Origin: Zanthoxylum bungeanum
Lineage: Eukaryota > Streptophyta > Magnoliopsida > Sapindales > Rutaceae
Direction of reading: 5' to 3'
Assembly (NCBI GenBank): GCA_019454045.1
Contig: SKCR01006519.1
Coordinates: 310,001 to 374,000 of the forward strand
Length of the DNA: 64,000 bases
In this document: piece by piece, positions 47,560 through 59,600 of the stretch
Numbering within the stretch: position 1 is the stretch's first letter
Layout: the number at the start of each line of letters is the position of its first letter
Program-made: the position numbers and the translations under genes
Notes under the pieces: model-generated
Databases searched by the model: none
Seen by the model: only the letters and a program-made list of their open reading frames with translations
Told to the model about the DNA's origin: nothing

Positions 47560-48275
47560 TACTTTTGGTGTAATATTGTATTGTATTATATTATATTAAT
47601 ATTATACTGCATTTGGTATTGTATAATATTGTATTAATTTTTTTTATGAATAATTAAAATTATGTATACAAATAATAAAAGTTCTACAAAAAAAACTATG
47701 TTATGTAAGGGGTAGTTTCCCCATGCTCTGTAATGGGATTATGCAAAAACAAACTAAATTAACCTGAAAAATCACTGTTCAGGTTTTTTGAGGGGAGAGT
47801 TTCCTCCTATTATAGCTGTAATTTATGCTTTCAGTAACGGAAATTATTATTTTATTTTCTAAAAAAAAAAAAAAACTAACAGCAGGTTAAATGCTTAAGA
47901 AATTGTCATTGTAATCCATAGAATTTTTAAAAAAATAATAGGAAAATGATAGCAGTTCCACATTAAAGCCGTGGGCCCCATTTGAAAAGTGCCAGTTGTC
48001 TTCATTCAATAATTAAAAAGTTCAAAGGGAGTGAGTACAAAGATGTGTTAGCTGGCTAAATTATATACATATAATTTTTTTAATATCTATATAATATTTA
48101 AAAAATATTTAAATTATTAATATCATGACACACTGACTTGATGAGATGCACATGCTCGTTTTCGCATTCCGATAATCATCTGAAGCCCAAATGTTATATT
48201 ACGGCATTTAGAAGCAGCTGAATCAGCGTTCAGGTATCCTCTCTTTGATTTTAATATTAAGCATTTAAAAACAAG
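47560..48275 (+). promoter_or_regulatory. Upstream region of the beta-propeller gene
   Basis: No gene. About 47935-48070 and 48108-48190 recur at 22.9-23.1 kb (inverted), 39.1-39.3 kb and 41.5-41.7 kb. Words include AAAGCCGTGGGCCCCATTTG and CAATAATTAAAAAGTT. A core TATA box cannot be placed with confidence. Confidence 0.5.
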
Positions 48276-50922
48276 ATGGTGGAGAAGAGAGGTAGCATTG
48301 CCTTCTTCGCAACCTATAGGCCACCAGTGCCGCTTGACATATTCTCATGTCAGGTTCCTCCGGCATCGAGGCACGATGAGCTTCACTTGACTGATGGATT
48401 GTCCTATAATTACAACTGCCAAATCATTCCACCAGAAGCTCTCAGGACTATTATCAAGCGTCCAAAATTGGCTTCCGAAGCCAAACAAGCCGATGTTGAC
48501 TCAGGTCGTCTCTCTGGCCTCGTTTTCGTCTCCGAACGAGAAAACAACCTCGAGACGCTTCACATCGCTCTCCGCTTCAATGACAACCCACCCACTGTTA
48601 AAGTCTTCAATTTCGCTGATGTTTATGGTACCTTCAGTGGCGTTCGCATGGAAGACAGTGGTGTCATTGCCGGTGGTTATAAGGTCGGTAATCGTACTAT
48701 CGATCATTCTCTCGTCTATGTCACCACCAAGGACCCTGTCAAAGATCGTCGTCAGCCCTGGACTGTCGTTTATAAAACCAATCTTAAGACTGGAAAAACT
48801 GACAGTCTCACCCCCTCAGGTACCTAGCTTCCTTGCGTTTATATATATATATATACACATATATATGTAGCATGTTAATTAATTTTATCTTCATTTTGAA
48901 TCGATGAACAGGTGTATTTGATTTGAGCCCCTCCGTGTCACCATCTGGAAAGAAGGTAGCAGTGGCGTCATTCCAAGGAAAGGGTTGGAATGGTGAAATT
49001 GAAGACTTACAGACAGACATTTATGTGATGAATGTAGAGAAGCCCCCCTTAGGGCGCATGAGAGTTATTAAAAATGGTGGGTGGCCAACATGGGGAACCG
49101 ACAATGTCTTATTTTTCCATCGCAAGGTTGGGGATAATTGGGGTGTGTTTCGTGCCGACATTAGCAACGGTGAAACATCCGAAATTCTCCGCGTGACACC
49201 GGACGGAATTGATGCGATAACCCCAGCAGCCATCAATGCCACCAAAGTGGCAGTGGCGACTATCCGTCAGAAATCAAAGTTCAGCGATGTTCGTGTAGAA
49301 GCACAGTATCGACATATTGAGATTTTTGATTCCACTGCATCACAACAAAGCATACTAATCACTCAAAAGACTAGACCAAAGGCTGATCATTTCAACCCCT
49401 TTGTGATAGATGGTGGTAAGCGGATCGGTTACCATCGTTGCAAAAGCGACATTCTAAAGGTACACACACTCACTGGCTTTAACTAATGCCCATTTGATTT
49501 AAATGAATTTCTTTAATTTTAGCTATAAACTTAAAACCAACCGTTGGTTGCGCAGAGTGGAGATGATATCGAAAGACATTTCCACAAGCTTGATTCTCCA
49601 CATCAAGATGTAGGACTGTTTAGGGTGTCGGGTGTGTTTCCAACATTCTCCGCAGATGGCTCCAAGCTTGCTTTTGTTGACAATGAGTTCAAAGCCGTGT
49701 GGGTAGCCGATAGCAAAGGATTGCGCATAGTCTACGAGGTGTGTATGTATATTTACAACAAGATTATGAATTATATTATTAAGTAATAGTATTTATCATG
49801 AATATATAGCTGATGACGAATTGTGGTTTCTGTAGACGAAAGGCCCCGACAACATCTTCTCGCCTGTTTGGAACCAAAATCCAAAAAAGGATATATTGTA
49901 CGTATGCATGGGACCTTCTTTCAACGCTGGAGAACCTTTGCAAATCTGCGCCATCCCGAATGTATCTAGTGGTGTACGTCAGCGTCGAAAGCTCACAAAA
50001 GTTTCCAATAACGCCTTCCCATCCACCAATCCAGACGGTAACTAGCATCCTAATGATGAGTTCAAATAGCTTTAATTTTGACTTAATGATTGTCCATCAG
50101 CAAATCAGTTAACGTCCTCTATTATATATATATTATGTTTTTATTTTGAATGATAAACGTCCTCTATTATATATTTTGGTTTCTGATAGTTTTTGTATGG
50201 GCGGCGGATTGAAATTTGTGACAGGGACGAAATTCGTTTTTCGCTCAACAAGAGATGGAGGGGATAAGAAACACAAGAATCTGTACATAATGGAGGATGC
50301 AGAAGTAGGGGAGTATGGGGATGGTCGAGTAACGAGGCTAACAAATGGGCCTTGGACTGACACGCATTGTCAATGGTCCCCAAGGGGAGATTGGATAGTA
50401 TTCTCGTCAACCCGCGATAAGCCTAAAGATGCACCGGAAACTGACAATGGTCTTGATCCAGGATATTTTGCGGTATTTTTAGTGAAGGCGAATGATCCTT
50501 CAGTGGTGGTAAGAGTGATAAAAAGTGGAGATGATCTTGCAGGGCATGTGAATCATCCATTCTTTAGTCCTGATGGAAAGAGCATCGCTGTGACTGCAGA
50601 TCTTGCGGCAGTGTCTGTTGATCCAATTTCCTTACCTCTCTTCTTGCACTCAGTGAGGCCTTATGGAGATGTTTTCACATTTGATATTGATCCAGATGAC
50701 ATACAGAAGAATAAAGATGTGAAGAAGTTCAATCGAATCACCCATAGTAGATATGAGAATTCCACTCCTACTTGGACCATGTTCTCAACTGAGGATCCAA
50801 ATGCAACATGGAACTTGCTTTTAAAAGATTCCTACACCCCGGCATGCCCTTATGCATATCCTGATGGAGGTGAAAGTTGGCACATGACTGGCCACCTTTG
50901 CATCCCAAGAAGATGTTGTTGA
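48276..50922 (+). CDS. TolB/DPP6-N-like beta-propeller protein (At1g21670/At1g21680 type)
   Basis: Five exons with GT-AG junctions, all in frame: 48276-48819, 48912-49459, 49556-49738, 49836-50037, 50225-50922; 724 codons plus stop. The start MVEKRGSIAFFATYRPP is the first ATG, with no signal peptide or membrane segment. Repeated PD40-type propeller strands are visible, such as SPSVSPSGKKVAVAS, FPTFSADGSKLAFVD, GTKFVFRSTRDG, CQWSPRGDWIVFSSTRDK and FFSPDGKSIAVTAD. The ending HMTGHLCIPRRCC matches plant members annotated as DPP6 N-terminal domain-like or TolB-related. No peptidase catalytic domain follows, so a binding or scaffold role is likelier than hydrolysis; the actual function is unknown to me. 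No stop or frameshift was found. Confidence 0.9.
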
Positions 50923-51071
50923 TTTGTATGCTTTCTTCTCATTTTGTATGCTTTCTTTTCATGTTCTCGTATCGTTTTGTATGCTTTCTTTTCATGTTCC
51001 AATAAATGTAGACTCACAGCTACAGTAAGCTTATGAATTGCTCTCGGATCTGTGCATTTATTTTTATTTAT

Positions 51072-51379
51072 TTATTTATTTATATTTTTGTTGCTCTCGT
51101 AAAGCCTTATGAATTGCTTTACGAGATCCTTCCTGAGAATCTTGCCTGATGGATTCTTGGGTATCGAAGCTACAAATGCTACTCTCCGGATTCTCTTGTA
51201 TGGGGCAACCTGCAAATTTTAACTGCTTGTTAATAACCAAAACATCAAAAAATTTATGTATTAAGTTGAAGTTAATCCGATGAAACACACCTGTCCTGCT
51301 ACAAAATCCATGGCTTCACTCGGAGATAATCCATTTCCAGATTTCCGTACCAAATATCCCAACCTCCTTATCAGAGAAC
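51072..51379 (-). pseudogene. C-terminal end of a 4-coumarate:CoA ligase-like gene
   Basis: The last two exons of an acyl-activating enzyme are on the minus strand: 51379-51291 (YLVRKSGNGLSPSEAMDFV) and 51209-51072 ([20 protein letters not shown] then SGKILRKDL). SGKILRKDL contains the catalytic lysine of the AMP-ligase C-domain. The junction is GT-AG and in frame. The first exon has a frame break just after SDKEVG, about ten bases being missing before YLVRK, and no further upstream exons exist in 51400-53000. It is a truncated relic. It converges on the beta-propeller gene, ending 150 bp after that gene's stop. Confidence 0.8.
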
Positions 51380-51515
51380 CTGAAATACAATAAATAAAGA
51401 GCATAACTCTGTTTGAAGGAATAAACTTCCAGTAACCTCCTTCCTTTATCTTTAACATTGATAATTAATAAGGTGCTTATTTTTCATACAAAAGACTTGA
51501 GGTATGACAGCAGTA

Positions 51516-51554
51516 TCACTAGTTCCAGGATGAGCAAACTCCTGGAACTAGTGA
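51516..51554. repeat. Perfect 15-bp hairpin
   Basis: 51516-51530 (TCACTAGTTCCAGGA) pairs with 51540-51554 across a 9-base loop. It could be a tiny foldback element; no target duplication was evident. Confidence 0.9.
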
Positions 51555-53119
51555 GAGACAAACTATGGGAGCTTGTTATTAACCTAACTTCTATCAAAAT
51601 ATGAACTGAAATTTAAACTACATAGCATACAAATCAACATGGCAATATTATTCTTGCATACATTAAAAGGATGGCTCAGCGTCATGGAAGAGGATTCAAT
51701 ATGTTTCCGTGACTCAAACATGTGACCTCCAGGTCAAAATGAAATAACCTCACTATTACACTAAGGCTCATTATTAAAAATATGAAGATTAGTCTGAAAG
51801 AATGAATAGAATAGTCATGGTAAATCTTTAGGAACTCAATAGATGAAATTTGTTTTAGCCATGAGAATAATAGTGCATGATCTAATTCCATTGAATAGAT
51901 TTCCTTACGAGATAGACATATACTTGTAAGGCATGCGTAGCCAATATTATAACTTGACCTTAATGAATTTGGTTTAAATTAATTAACATATACATATAAT
52001 TAATTGGTTTAATCTGAATATATTTACCTGACCATCGAAAGAGGCTTGTAAATAATTTGCTGTTTGAACCTATTGTTTGCGTGCTTTGATTATGAAGAGA
52101 GTGTGAGAAGGTTTTACGACACCACTTGGGTACTCACACAAAGAAAATGAAGATTTAAGATGTGAGTGTTTAACCCAAGTAATTCCAAGCTCACTAAATG
52201 ATGTGAATGTGTGTTTTGATTATAAAGAGAGTGTAGGATGAAAAAGGTTTAAGTTTCTTTCTATGTTTTTGCTTCTTAGAAAATATATGAAGGTATTAGA
52301 ACTAAGCAAAAATGAAATGAGACTCAATTTACAGAGAAAGAGAAAATTGCCAAAAACTCCATGTCATGAGACTAGTATGCAGGTCTTAGTTAAGTATATT
52401 AGTTTTAGTTAAATATGTTAGTTTTAGTATTAATAAGAGGAATAATAAGTCATTGTGGGTACGATATCCGATTTTCTACTTAGTAAAGCATAAGTCTAAT
52501 GATGAGTTCGTTTACTTTAGGAATAATAAGTCATTGTGGGTAGATGATTTAGGTTATACTCATATGCACTTAAAAATAAATTTTAGCAGTAAGAGCCTAG
52601 ATAGTTGACAAAGTGACTAGTTGAGAAAATCGTTTGACGATGAATGACCGCTAGCTTAGATATCTGTCTTTGTTTGCAATTACTTATGATATATGGTATG
52701 GTTAGAAAAGAAAAAGAAGGGAAATAAAATCTTTTGAGAAAAAAATAATGAAAAGAGCAGAAAAGAAGAAATACATTAAAAAAATAAACTACCTATAACC
52801 AATAAGTGTGAAACTACCCATGAGGGAGTGTTAAGACCACCATGAGGAGAAATGTTACCTTAAAAGGTAGATGAGTTAAAAGATAAAGAAAAAGAAAAAT
52901 AAAACTCGTACCATATTGAGCATAGTAGGCAAATACAGAGCGTTTTTGAGATATTTAGGTTGGTTAGACCAATTGAATCCTAATTTTTGAGATAAAATCA
53001 CCAAGTTAACTTACTCAGGTGTCGAACAGTGACCAGACCTTTCCACAGACAAATTATGAGTCTAACTTAGATAAGTTATTCAAGAATTTGGAGAGTTGCG
53101 TTGAGTACTTTGAAGTTGA
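51555..53119. other. Repeat-derived spacer
   Basis: No gene. 52060-52400 is a diverged copy of part of the copia LTR at 53120-55070 (shared ACTCACACAA, GATGTGAGT and TTAACCCAA words). 52435-52550 has a repeated phrase TAATAAGTCATTGTGGGTA. Confidence 0.5.
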
Positions 53120-55070
53120 AATTACCTACAAGCGCACAACAAACAAATTCTCTATCCTCAAGATGATGGGTGAATTGGGTAATGATATAATATTACAGAA
53201 ATAAAAATTCTTGCCGATTTAAGCTACTAAGCTAGTAGATTTAACAATTAAACTTATCAAGAAATTTCTCAATCACAATATATTACTAATATGCAAGTCA
53301 CTAATAAATATGTAAATATAAAATAAACTTACGATAATATAAAAGAGTTTAGGAATAGAGAAAATGACACCAGTGATTTATAGTGGTTCGACCAACTCTT
53401 TGCCTACGTGCACTCCTCCAAGCCACACTTGAAGATTTCCACTAAGCTGAATCCACAGCTTACACCGAGTTTTTTGTGTCTCACTCGCAACCAAGAGTTT
53501 TGTCTCATAGGTTCACTCCAAACCATTACACAAGAGTTTTATCTCTAGGTTCACTCTTAAACCTTTACAATGAGTTTTGTTCGTAGGTTCATTCACAAAC
53601 CTTTAAAATTCACCTTTTTGAGTATAATCACTTACAAAGGGATTTCATTAGGGGTGGCAATTTGGGTCAGGATTCATTTATTCGTTCGATTCGATTCGCT
53701 TTAAAGCGAATACATGTTTGAAAAAATGGATTCGTTTAATAAATGGGTCAATTCGATTCGATTCGTTTATTAAACGAATCGAATATTAATTTAAGCTCAT
53801 TAATTCGTTTATTCGTTTATGATTCGTTTTATTATTTTTATTTACTAGTTCTTGTTAATTTTCAATTAAGATTTGAGAAATTATAGCTAATTACCATAGA
53901 AAAAGCAATATTTTCGATATTTGGTGAGATATTTTTAGTAAATATATTAATTACATATTTCATATGTATATATTTTATGAAGAATTAATGTAAATGAAGT
54001 GTGGTAAATTATTTTATTAAATAATATCATGACTAAATGAATAAACGAATATTCGTATTCGATTCGTTTATTAAACGAATCGAATACGAATCCTGATATT
54101 AGGATTCGTTTAATAAACGAATCGAATACGAATCCATCACATTTTGATTCGATTCGTTTAGGATTCGATACAAATTCGATTCGTTGATTCGTTTTGCCAC
54201 CCCTAGATTTCATAACCTCAAGTGTTTGAATATAAAGGTTTTATAATTCACCTGGGCACTCACAAGAGATAAGAAGATTCAAGATGTGAGTTATTAACCC
54301 AAATATTCTAATCTTATTACTAATGATATGAAGGTGTAGTGTGTGAGCTTCGGTATGATAGTGTATGATGATGAAGGTTTTGTAAACTCTCTGTTTTTAC
54401 CTTAGAAGAAATTATATGAAGGTTCAAGAAAGTGGGCAAAAAGGGATTTGGGGCTCAATTTATAAAGAAGGTGAAAGTCATCCCATGTTCTCTGTTTGAG
54501 ACCGGTATGTCGGTCTACCAAAACATAATAGTTATATTACCATTGAAGTTTTAAAATGCAATACCGAATTACTGACCAGTATGTAGAGCAATATGTCGGT
54601 GTTCTCACCGCTATAGGGACCGGTATGGACCGTTCCGGTTCCAATGGTTGTGCAAACTCCAATTGACCGATATGAGAGACCGGTATGGAGTAGCCCGGTT
54701 CCAGAGAGCTTGCAAATCTGCCCAAGGCAGAGCAGGGTCATCGGTATGCCGCTGTAGAGGACCGGTATACAGGTATATGTGCCAAAATACATGATTCAAA
54801 AGTTGAAAGCATATTTCATATGACCCTTAATACATCTAAATGAATGTGCATATTTCCTATGAGCTTACAGACTTAAATTAACAAATCACTTTACAAAGAG
54901 AGCCCTAAGCTAAGAGTATCAAAGATTTTATTCAATAGGTGCCAGTCTTCACATTCATTCCTCTTCATCACCAATGTGCTTCGACATCTTTTTTGTAATG
55001 TCTGCTAGTGCGTGTCGAAGTTTTCTAGTGTTGCATCATCAAAATCCATCTTGAGAATATGTCGCTAACA
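53120..55070 (-). mobile_element. 3' LTR of a minus-strand copia element (contains a hAT MITE)
   Basis: The right edge GCTAACA (55070) is followed by ATCTCCCATTTTTT, the inverse of a copia polypurine tract plus TGTTAGC LTR start. The body parallels 55600-56679 in direct orientation: ACACCAGTGATTTATAGTGG, the CACTCCTC and GAAGATTTCCACTAAG region, then GACCGGTATG words near the end. The left edge is approximate. A 557-bp MITE is inserted at 53649. Confidence 0.55.
53649..54205. mobile_element. hAT-type MITE with 8-bp target duplication
   Basis: Terminal repeats TAGGGGTGGCAA (53649) and TTGCCACCCCTA (54205), flanked by exact GATTTCAT duplications (53641-53648 and 54206-54213). The homologous LTR at about 56060 is uninterrupted, giving a natural empty site. 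Inside are long palindromes of ATTCGTTTA/TAAACGAAT words: 53759-53781, 54051-54091 (20-bp perfect stem, one-base loop) and 54104-54122. There is no coding capacity. Confidence 0.95.
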
Positions 55071-55084
55071 ATCTCCCATTTTTT
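55071..55084 (-). other. Polypurine tract of the minus-strand copia
   Basis: The element strand reads AAAAAATGGGAGAT before TGTTAGC, the familiar copia junction. Just upstream on that strand a GGGGGAGCAAAATCGTC run (about 55135-55155) also fits copia 3' ends. Confidence 0.65.
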
Positions 55085-55599
55085 AATGATGGAATCCCTT
55101 AAAACTTGTGAGCTTTTTAGAGTTTAAATTTGTTGACGATTTTGCTCCCCCTCAATATTAGTTCTCCCTCAATGCGTGATTGTCGTCAATACAACTCTAT
55201 AAAACTAAGAAAAGCACATTAGTATAAATTTTCTCTCCATTCTCTATGAGATTACCAATCAATATGTGCACAAAACATATAAAAGATCATAAACATGTAC
55301 ACTTAGCATTTTCCATTCAATTCTCCCATTTTGCCACACAATATAAAATTCATGCATCGATCATTAAAATCATTCAAATTAAGCCAATATCCATGTATTT
55401 CAATAGAGATCAATGGAAAGTTATATTCAATGATAAAAATTCAACAGGATCCCATATATATCATATAAACAAATAAGTTCTATGTGATACCAATTGATAC
55501 CAAATGAGAATAATGATATGATTAGGAATAGGATTGTACCAAATTAAATTCAAATTACCTAATCACTAATATGCTTCATAATCAAGTCCAACTCATATT
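55085..55599 (-). mobile_element. Short non-coding remainder of the copia interior
   Basis: About 500 bp between the polypurine tract and the next LTR copy, without coding domains. It ends with GATACCA words near 55488-55505 that may be a decayed primer-binding site (inverse of TGGTATC). An internal deletion has removed gag and pol. Confidence 0.45.
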
Positions 55600-56679
55600 A
55601 CAAGCCCACAACAAACAAACTCTCAATACCCAAGAGGGGATGGGGTGAATTGAGTAGTGACATAATATTACGGAAATAAAAATTATTGCTGATTTTACGC
55701 TACTAAGCTAGTAGCTTTACCAATTAAGCTTATCAAATATTTTCTCAATCATAATATATTACTAATATATAAATATAAAAAAAAATTGTAATAATATAAG
55801 GAGTTTAGGGATATAGAAATTGACACCAGTGATTATAATGGTTCGACCAACTATTTGCCTACGTCCACTCCTCAAGCCATGCTTGAAGATTTCCACTAAG
55901 TCGAATCCATAATTTGCACCAAATTTTCCATGGCTCACTCGCAACTAAGAGTTTTATCCCTAGGTTCACTCCTAAACCTTTACAATGAGTTTTGTTCCTA
56001 AGCTTACTCACAAACCTGTAAAATTCACCATTTTGAGTTTTATGCCACTTACAAAGGGATTTTACAACCTCAAGTGTTTGAATATGAATGTTTGTCAATT
56101 CACTTGGGCACTTACAAAGGGATTTTACAACCTCAAGTGTTTGAATATGAATGTTTGTCAATTCACTTGGGCACTCACAAGAGATAAAACGATTAAGGAT
56201 GTAAGTTGCTAACCCAAGTATTATAAGCTCACTACTAATGATATGAAGGTGTAGTATATGAGCTTGAGTATGAGAGTGTGTGATGATGAAAGTTTTGTAA
56301 CCTCTCTGTTTTACCTTAGAAGAAATTATATGAAGTTTCAAGAAAGTGGGCAAAAATGGATTTGGGGCTCAATTTATAGAGAAGATGAAAGTCAGCTCAT
56401 GTTCTCTGTCTGAGATCGGTATGCCGGTCATAAAAGTCGGTATGCTGGTCTGCCAAAGCATAACGACTATATTACCATTAAAGTTTTAAAGTGCAATATC
56501 GAATTATTGACTGGTATGGAGGCCGAGATGCCGATGTACTCACCAGTATGGGAAACAGTATGGACCATCCTAGTTCTAGTGGCTGTACAAACTCTAGTTG
56601 ATCAGTATGGTAGACCGATATGGAGTAGCCTAGTTCCAGAGATCATGCAAATATGCCCAAGGCAGAGAAGAGTCAGCGG
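55600..56679 (-). mobile_element. 5' LTR of the minus-strand copia, truncated
   Basis: A diverged direct copy of 53120-54830. It is cut on the right by the family-B LTR at 56680. It contains a perfect 63-bp tandem duplication (56047-56172). Confidence 0.55.
56047..56172. repeat. 63-bp tandem duplication, two units
   Basis: 56047-56109 and 56110-56172 are identical. The copy at 53630 has a single unit, so duplication happened after the two LTRs diverged. Confidence 0.95.
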
Positions 56680-59600
56680 TGTTGGGATATATGCCTTAGA
56701 GCTTCATGTAATATAAAGAGAATTAATTTTATGAAATAAAAAGATGCATTATTCATTTATCAAAATGTTTGTTAAATATCACATATTGTAAATATCTTGT
56801 TTACCTTTGATTACTCATGTGCCTTCAAACTTAGTGTATGAGTGTCATATACAAGAGGATTTAAGTCTGAAGTTAGTAATCTGAAATAGTCCATAGAGAG
56901 CAAATAAAACGGGTACTTTATTTGTGGTTTATCTATAGCTGCGGTCCATTCTATAATTGTATGGTGACGTTGATCCGAGATCATCTATGTGGTGACACGA
57001 GAATGAAGACACCTTATTTGAGGTGATCATATAGGTTTGGACTCAGATAGAAATGAGTTTCTTATAATATCCATTAAATAAAGAAATTCATTTCAATCTA
57101 CTAGATGGTCATAAATGGATTGATCTGAATCCTGAGTGTACTGCAAACTCCTGTATGGCAGGCTATGTCATTTGATTTACAAAGGTGAGGTTGGTCTAGC
57201 AATCCCGACCAATAGCTACGTACTTTGGGGACATATTTTGGTGTGTAATGTAGGAAATAGCTTTCCTTATGTGCAACAAAAATACTATTGGCTCCGGGAT
57301 CGACCTTGAAAAATTTATTGCCTTCTCCCTTTATTGAAACTGAATTCCACCAACTCTTGGTGAATGGATTTTCTCATCGATGTGGATGTGTTTCCTTTGA
57401 TATCCGATGCTTGGATCAACCAACTGATCTTCCGAGCTATGACTCGAAACCAACAAACCGAAGTGTGGACTTCACTCACAAAGATAAATCTCTAAACTAT
57501 TTAGAGAAGTATATTGTCACAATATCTTTTGGCTTTTAGAAAGATTGAATGAAGTAGATGAAGATTTAACTCACTTTCATTTTCTTTCTATTCTCAACAC
57601 TTGAGAAAAATTTATTCTCTCAACACTTAAGAAAAAATTCTGGATTTTTTTTCTCTCTCACTCTCTCACAAACTTGTGTGAATGGTATGTCTATTGCCTT
57701 CCTCAACATTTGAATGGAAATGGTAGAAATTATATTCTTTTCCAAAAGCCAATTAACATTATCACAAATCCTCACATGCCATTCTATTGTAATGGCAAAA
57801 TCAATTAATGGAATCCCAAGCAAAGACATTTGAAGTGGACAAAATTAGGCAATTAGGTAATAAATAATCTTAGACAAAATGCTTGGACATTATGACAAAC
57901 CATAATAATATGTCTAGATAATGCTTAAACCATTATCAAAATAATGACATACTTATTATGTAATAATTATCTCATAATATTACTTGATTATCTCATAATA
58001 TAGCATTATCATAACTGATGTAATAATTATTTCATAATCATAATTTGATTATCTCATAATCAAAGAATTCTAGAAAATATTATATTAAACTAATTTAATA
58101 TTGTTTTCATTTGTGACAAATTATATTATTAATCACATTAATAATATATTAATATATATGCAAGTGTATAATTAGACAATCCAATTATATTAGGTTTGCT
58201 ACAGTCAATCGAACTAGCACGAGACCAAATAGACCTACAATTTCGAGTTCCAATAATCTCGAAATATTAATTAAACTCTTTAATTAAATATTCCGAATTA
58301 TTAACTTCGCATTATTCCACTAAAAACTCAAAGTTGAACTCTCGTTGTCGTAGATGAAAAATATAAGCTGAACAACTTCGGTGTCCATCGATATAGTCAT
58401 TTTATACGGATTGGCCCTTCACGAATATCTCATAATTAGAGCCAGGTTATAAGTCCATTATACCCCTTTAATTATTTTATACTTTAAGTACCATTGATTC
58501 TCTAATGAAAAATTAATTCATAACTTTTATGAATATTTATCTTTCTATTCGCAATAGAAAGACTTGAGTGCTCTAATTGTTCAAGTACCGAATTAACCCT
58601 TAAGAGAGATACTCTTCTACTTTTCGTAAAAATGAGTGAAATCCATGTCTATGTAAAACGTTCCCAACGACACACCAAACCATATCCCCAAAATACATAG
58701 TTATTGGCCGGGACTATTACACCAACCTAACCTTAGTAAATCAAAGGATATAGCCTGCCATGCAGGAGTTCGTAGTACACTCAGAATTAAGATCAATCCA
58801 TATATGACCATCTAGTAGATAAAATGAATTTCTTCAGTTAACGAAAATTATAAGATATTCATTTCTATCTTGGTCTAGTCCTATATAATCACATCATACA
58901 AAGTGCTTTCATTCTCATGTCACTACATGAACGATATCGGATCAAGGTTGTTACACAAGTATATAATGTACCACAACTATAGATAAACCACGAATAAAGT
59001 ACCTACTTTGCTTGCTCTCTATGGAATGTTTTAGATTACTAACTTCAGACTTAAATCCTCTTGTGTATCACTCATACACTAATTCTGAAAGCATTAGAGT
59101 AATCAAGGGTAAACAAGACAATTTATGATATACGCGTTTAAATCAAATAAATTTGATAAATGAATAATGCATCTATTATTTTAATGAACAATTCTGTTTC
59201 TAATACATGAAGCTCTAGGGCATATATCCCAACATGTAGCTGGCGACGTTTTACTTAGATATGGAGTTCACTCATTCTTGAGAGAAGTAGATGAGTATCT
59301 TCCTTAAGGGTTGATTCGGTGCTTGAACGATTAGAGCGCTCAAGTCATTCTAATATGAATAGAAAGATTAACATTCATAATGATTATGAATAAATCGTTT
59401 ATTAGAGAATCAATGGTACTTAAGGTAAAAATAATTAGAGGGGTAAAACAGACATTATGACCCTATTCTAATTATGAGATACTCGTGAAGGGCCAATCTG
59501 TATGTAATGACTATCTCGATGGACAGCGACGTAGTTCGGCTTATATTATTTATCTACAGCAAAGAGAGTGCAACTTTGGGTTTTTAATGTAATAACCTGA

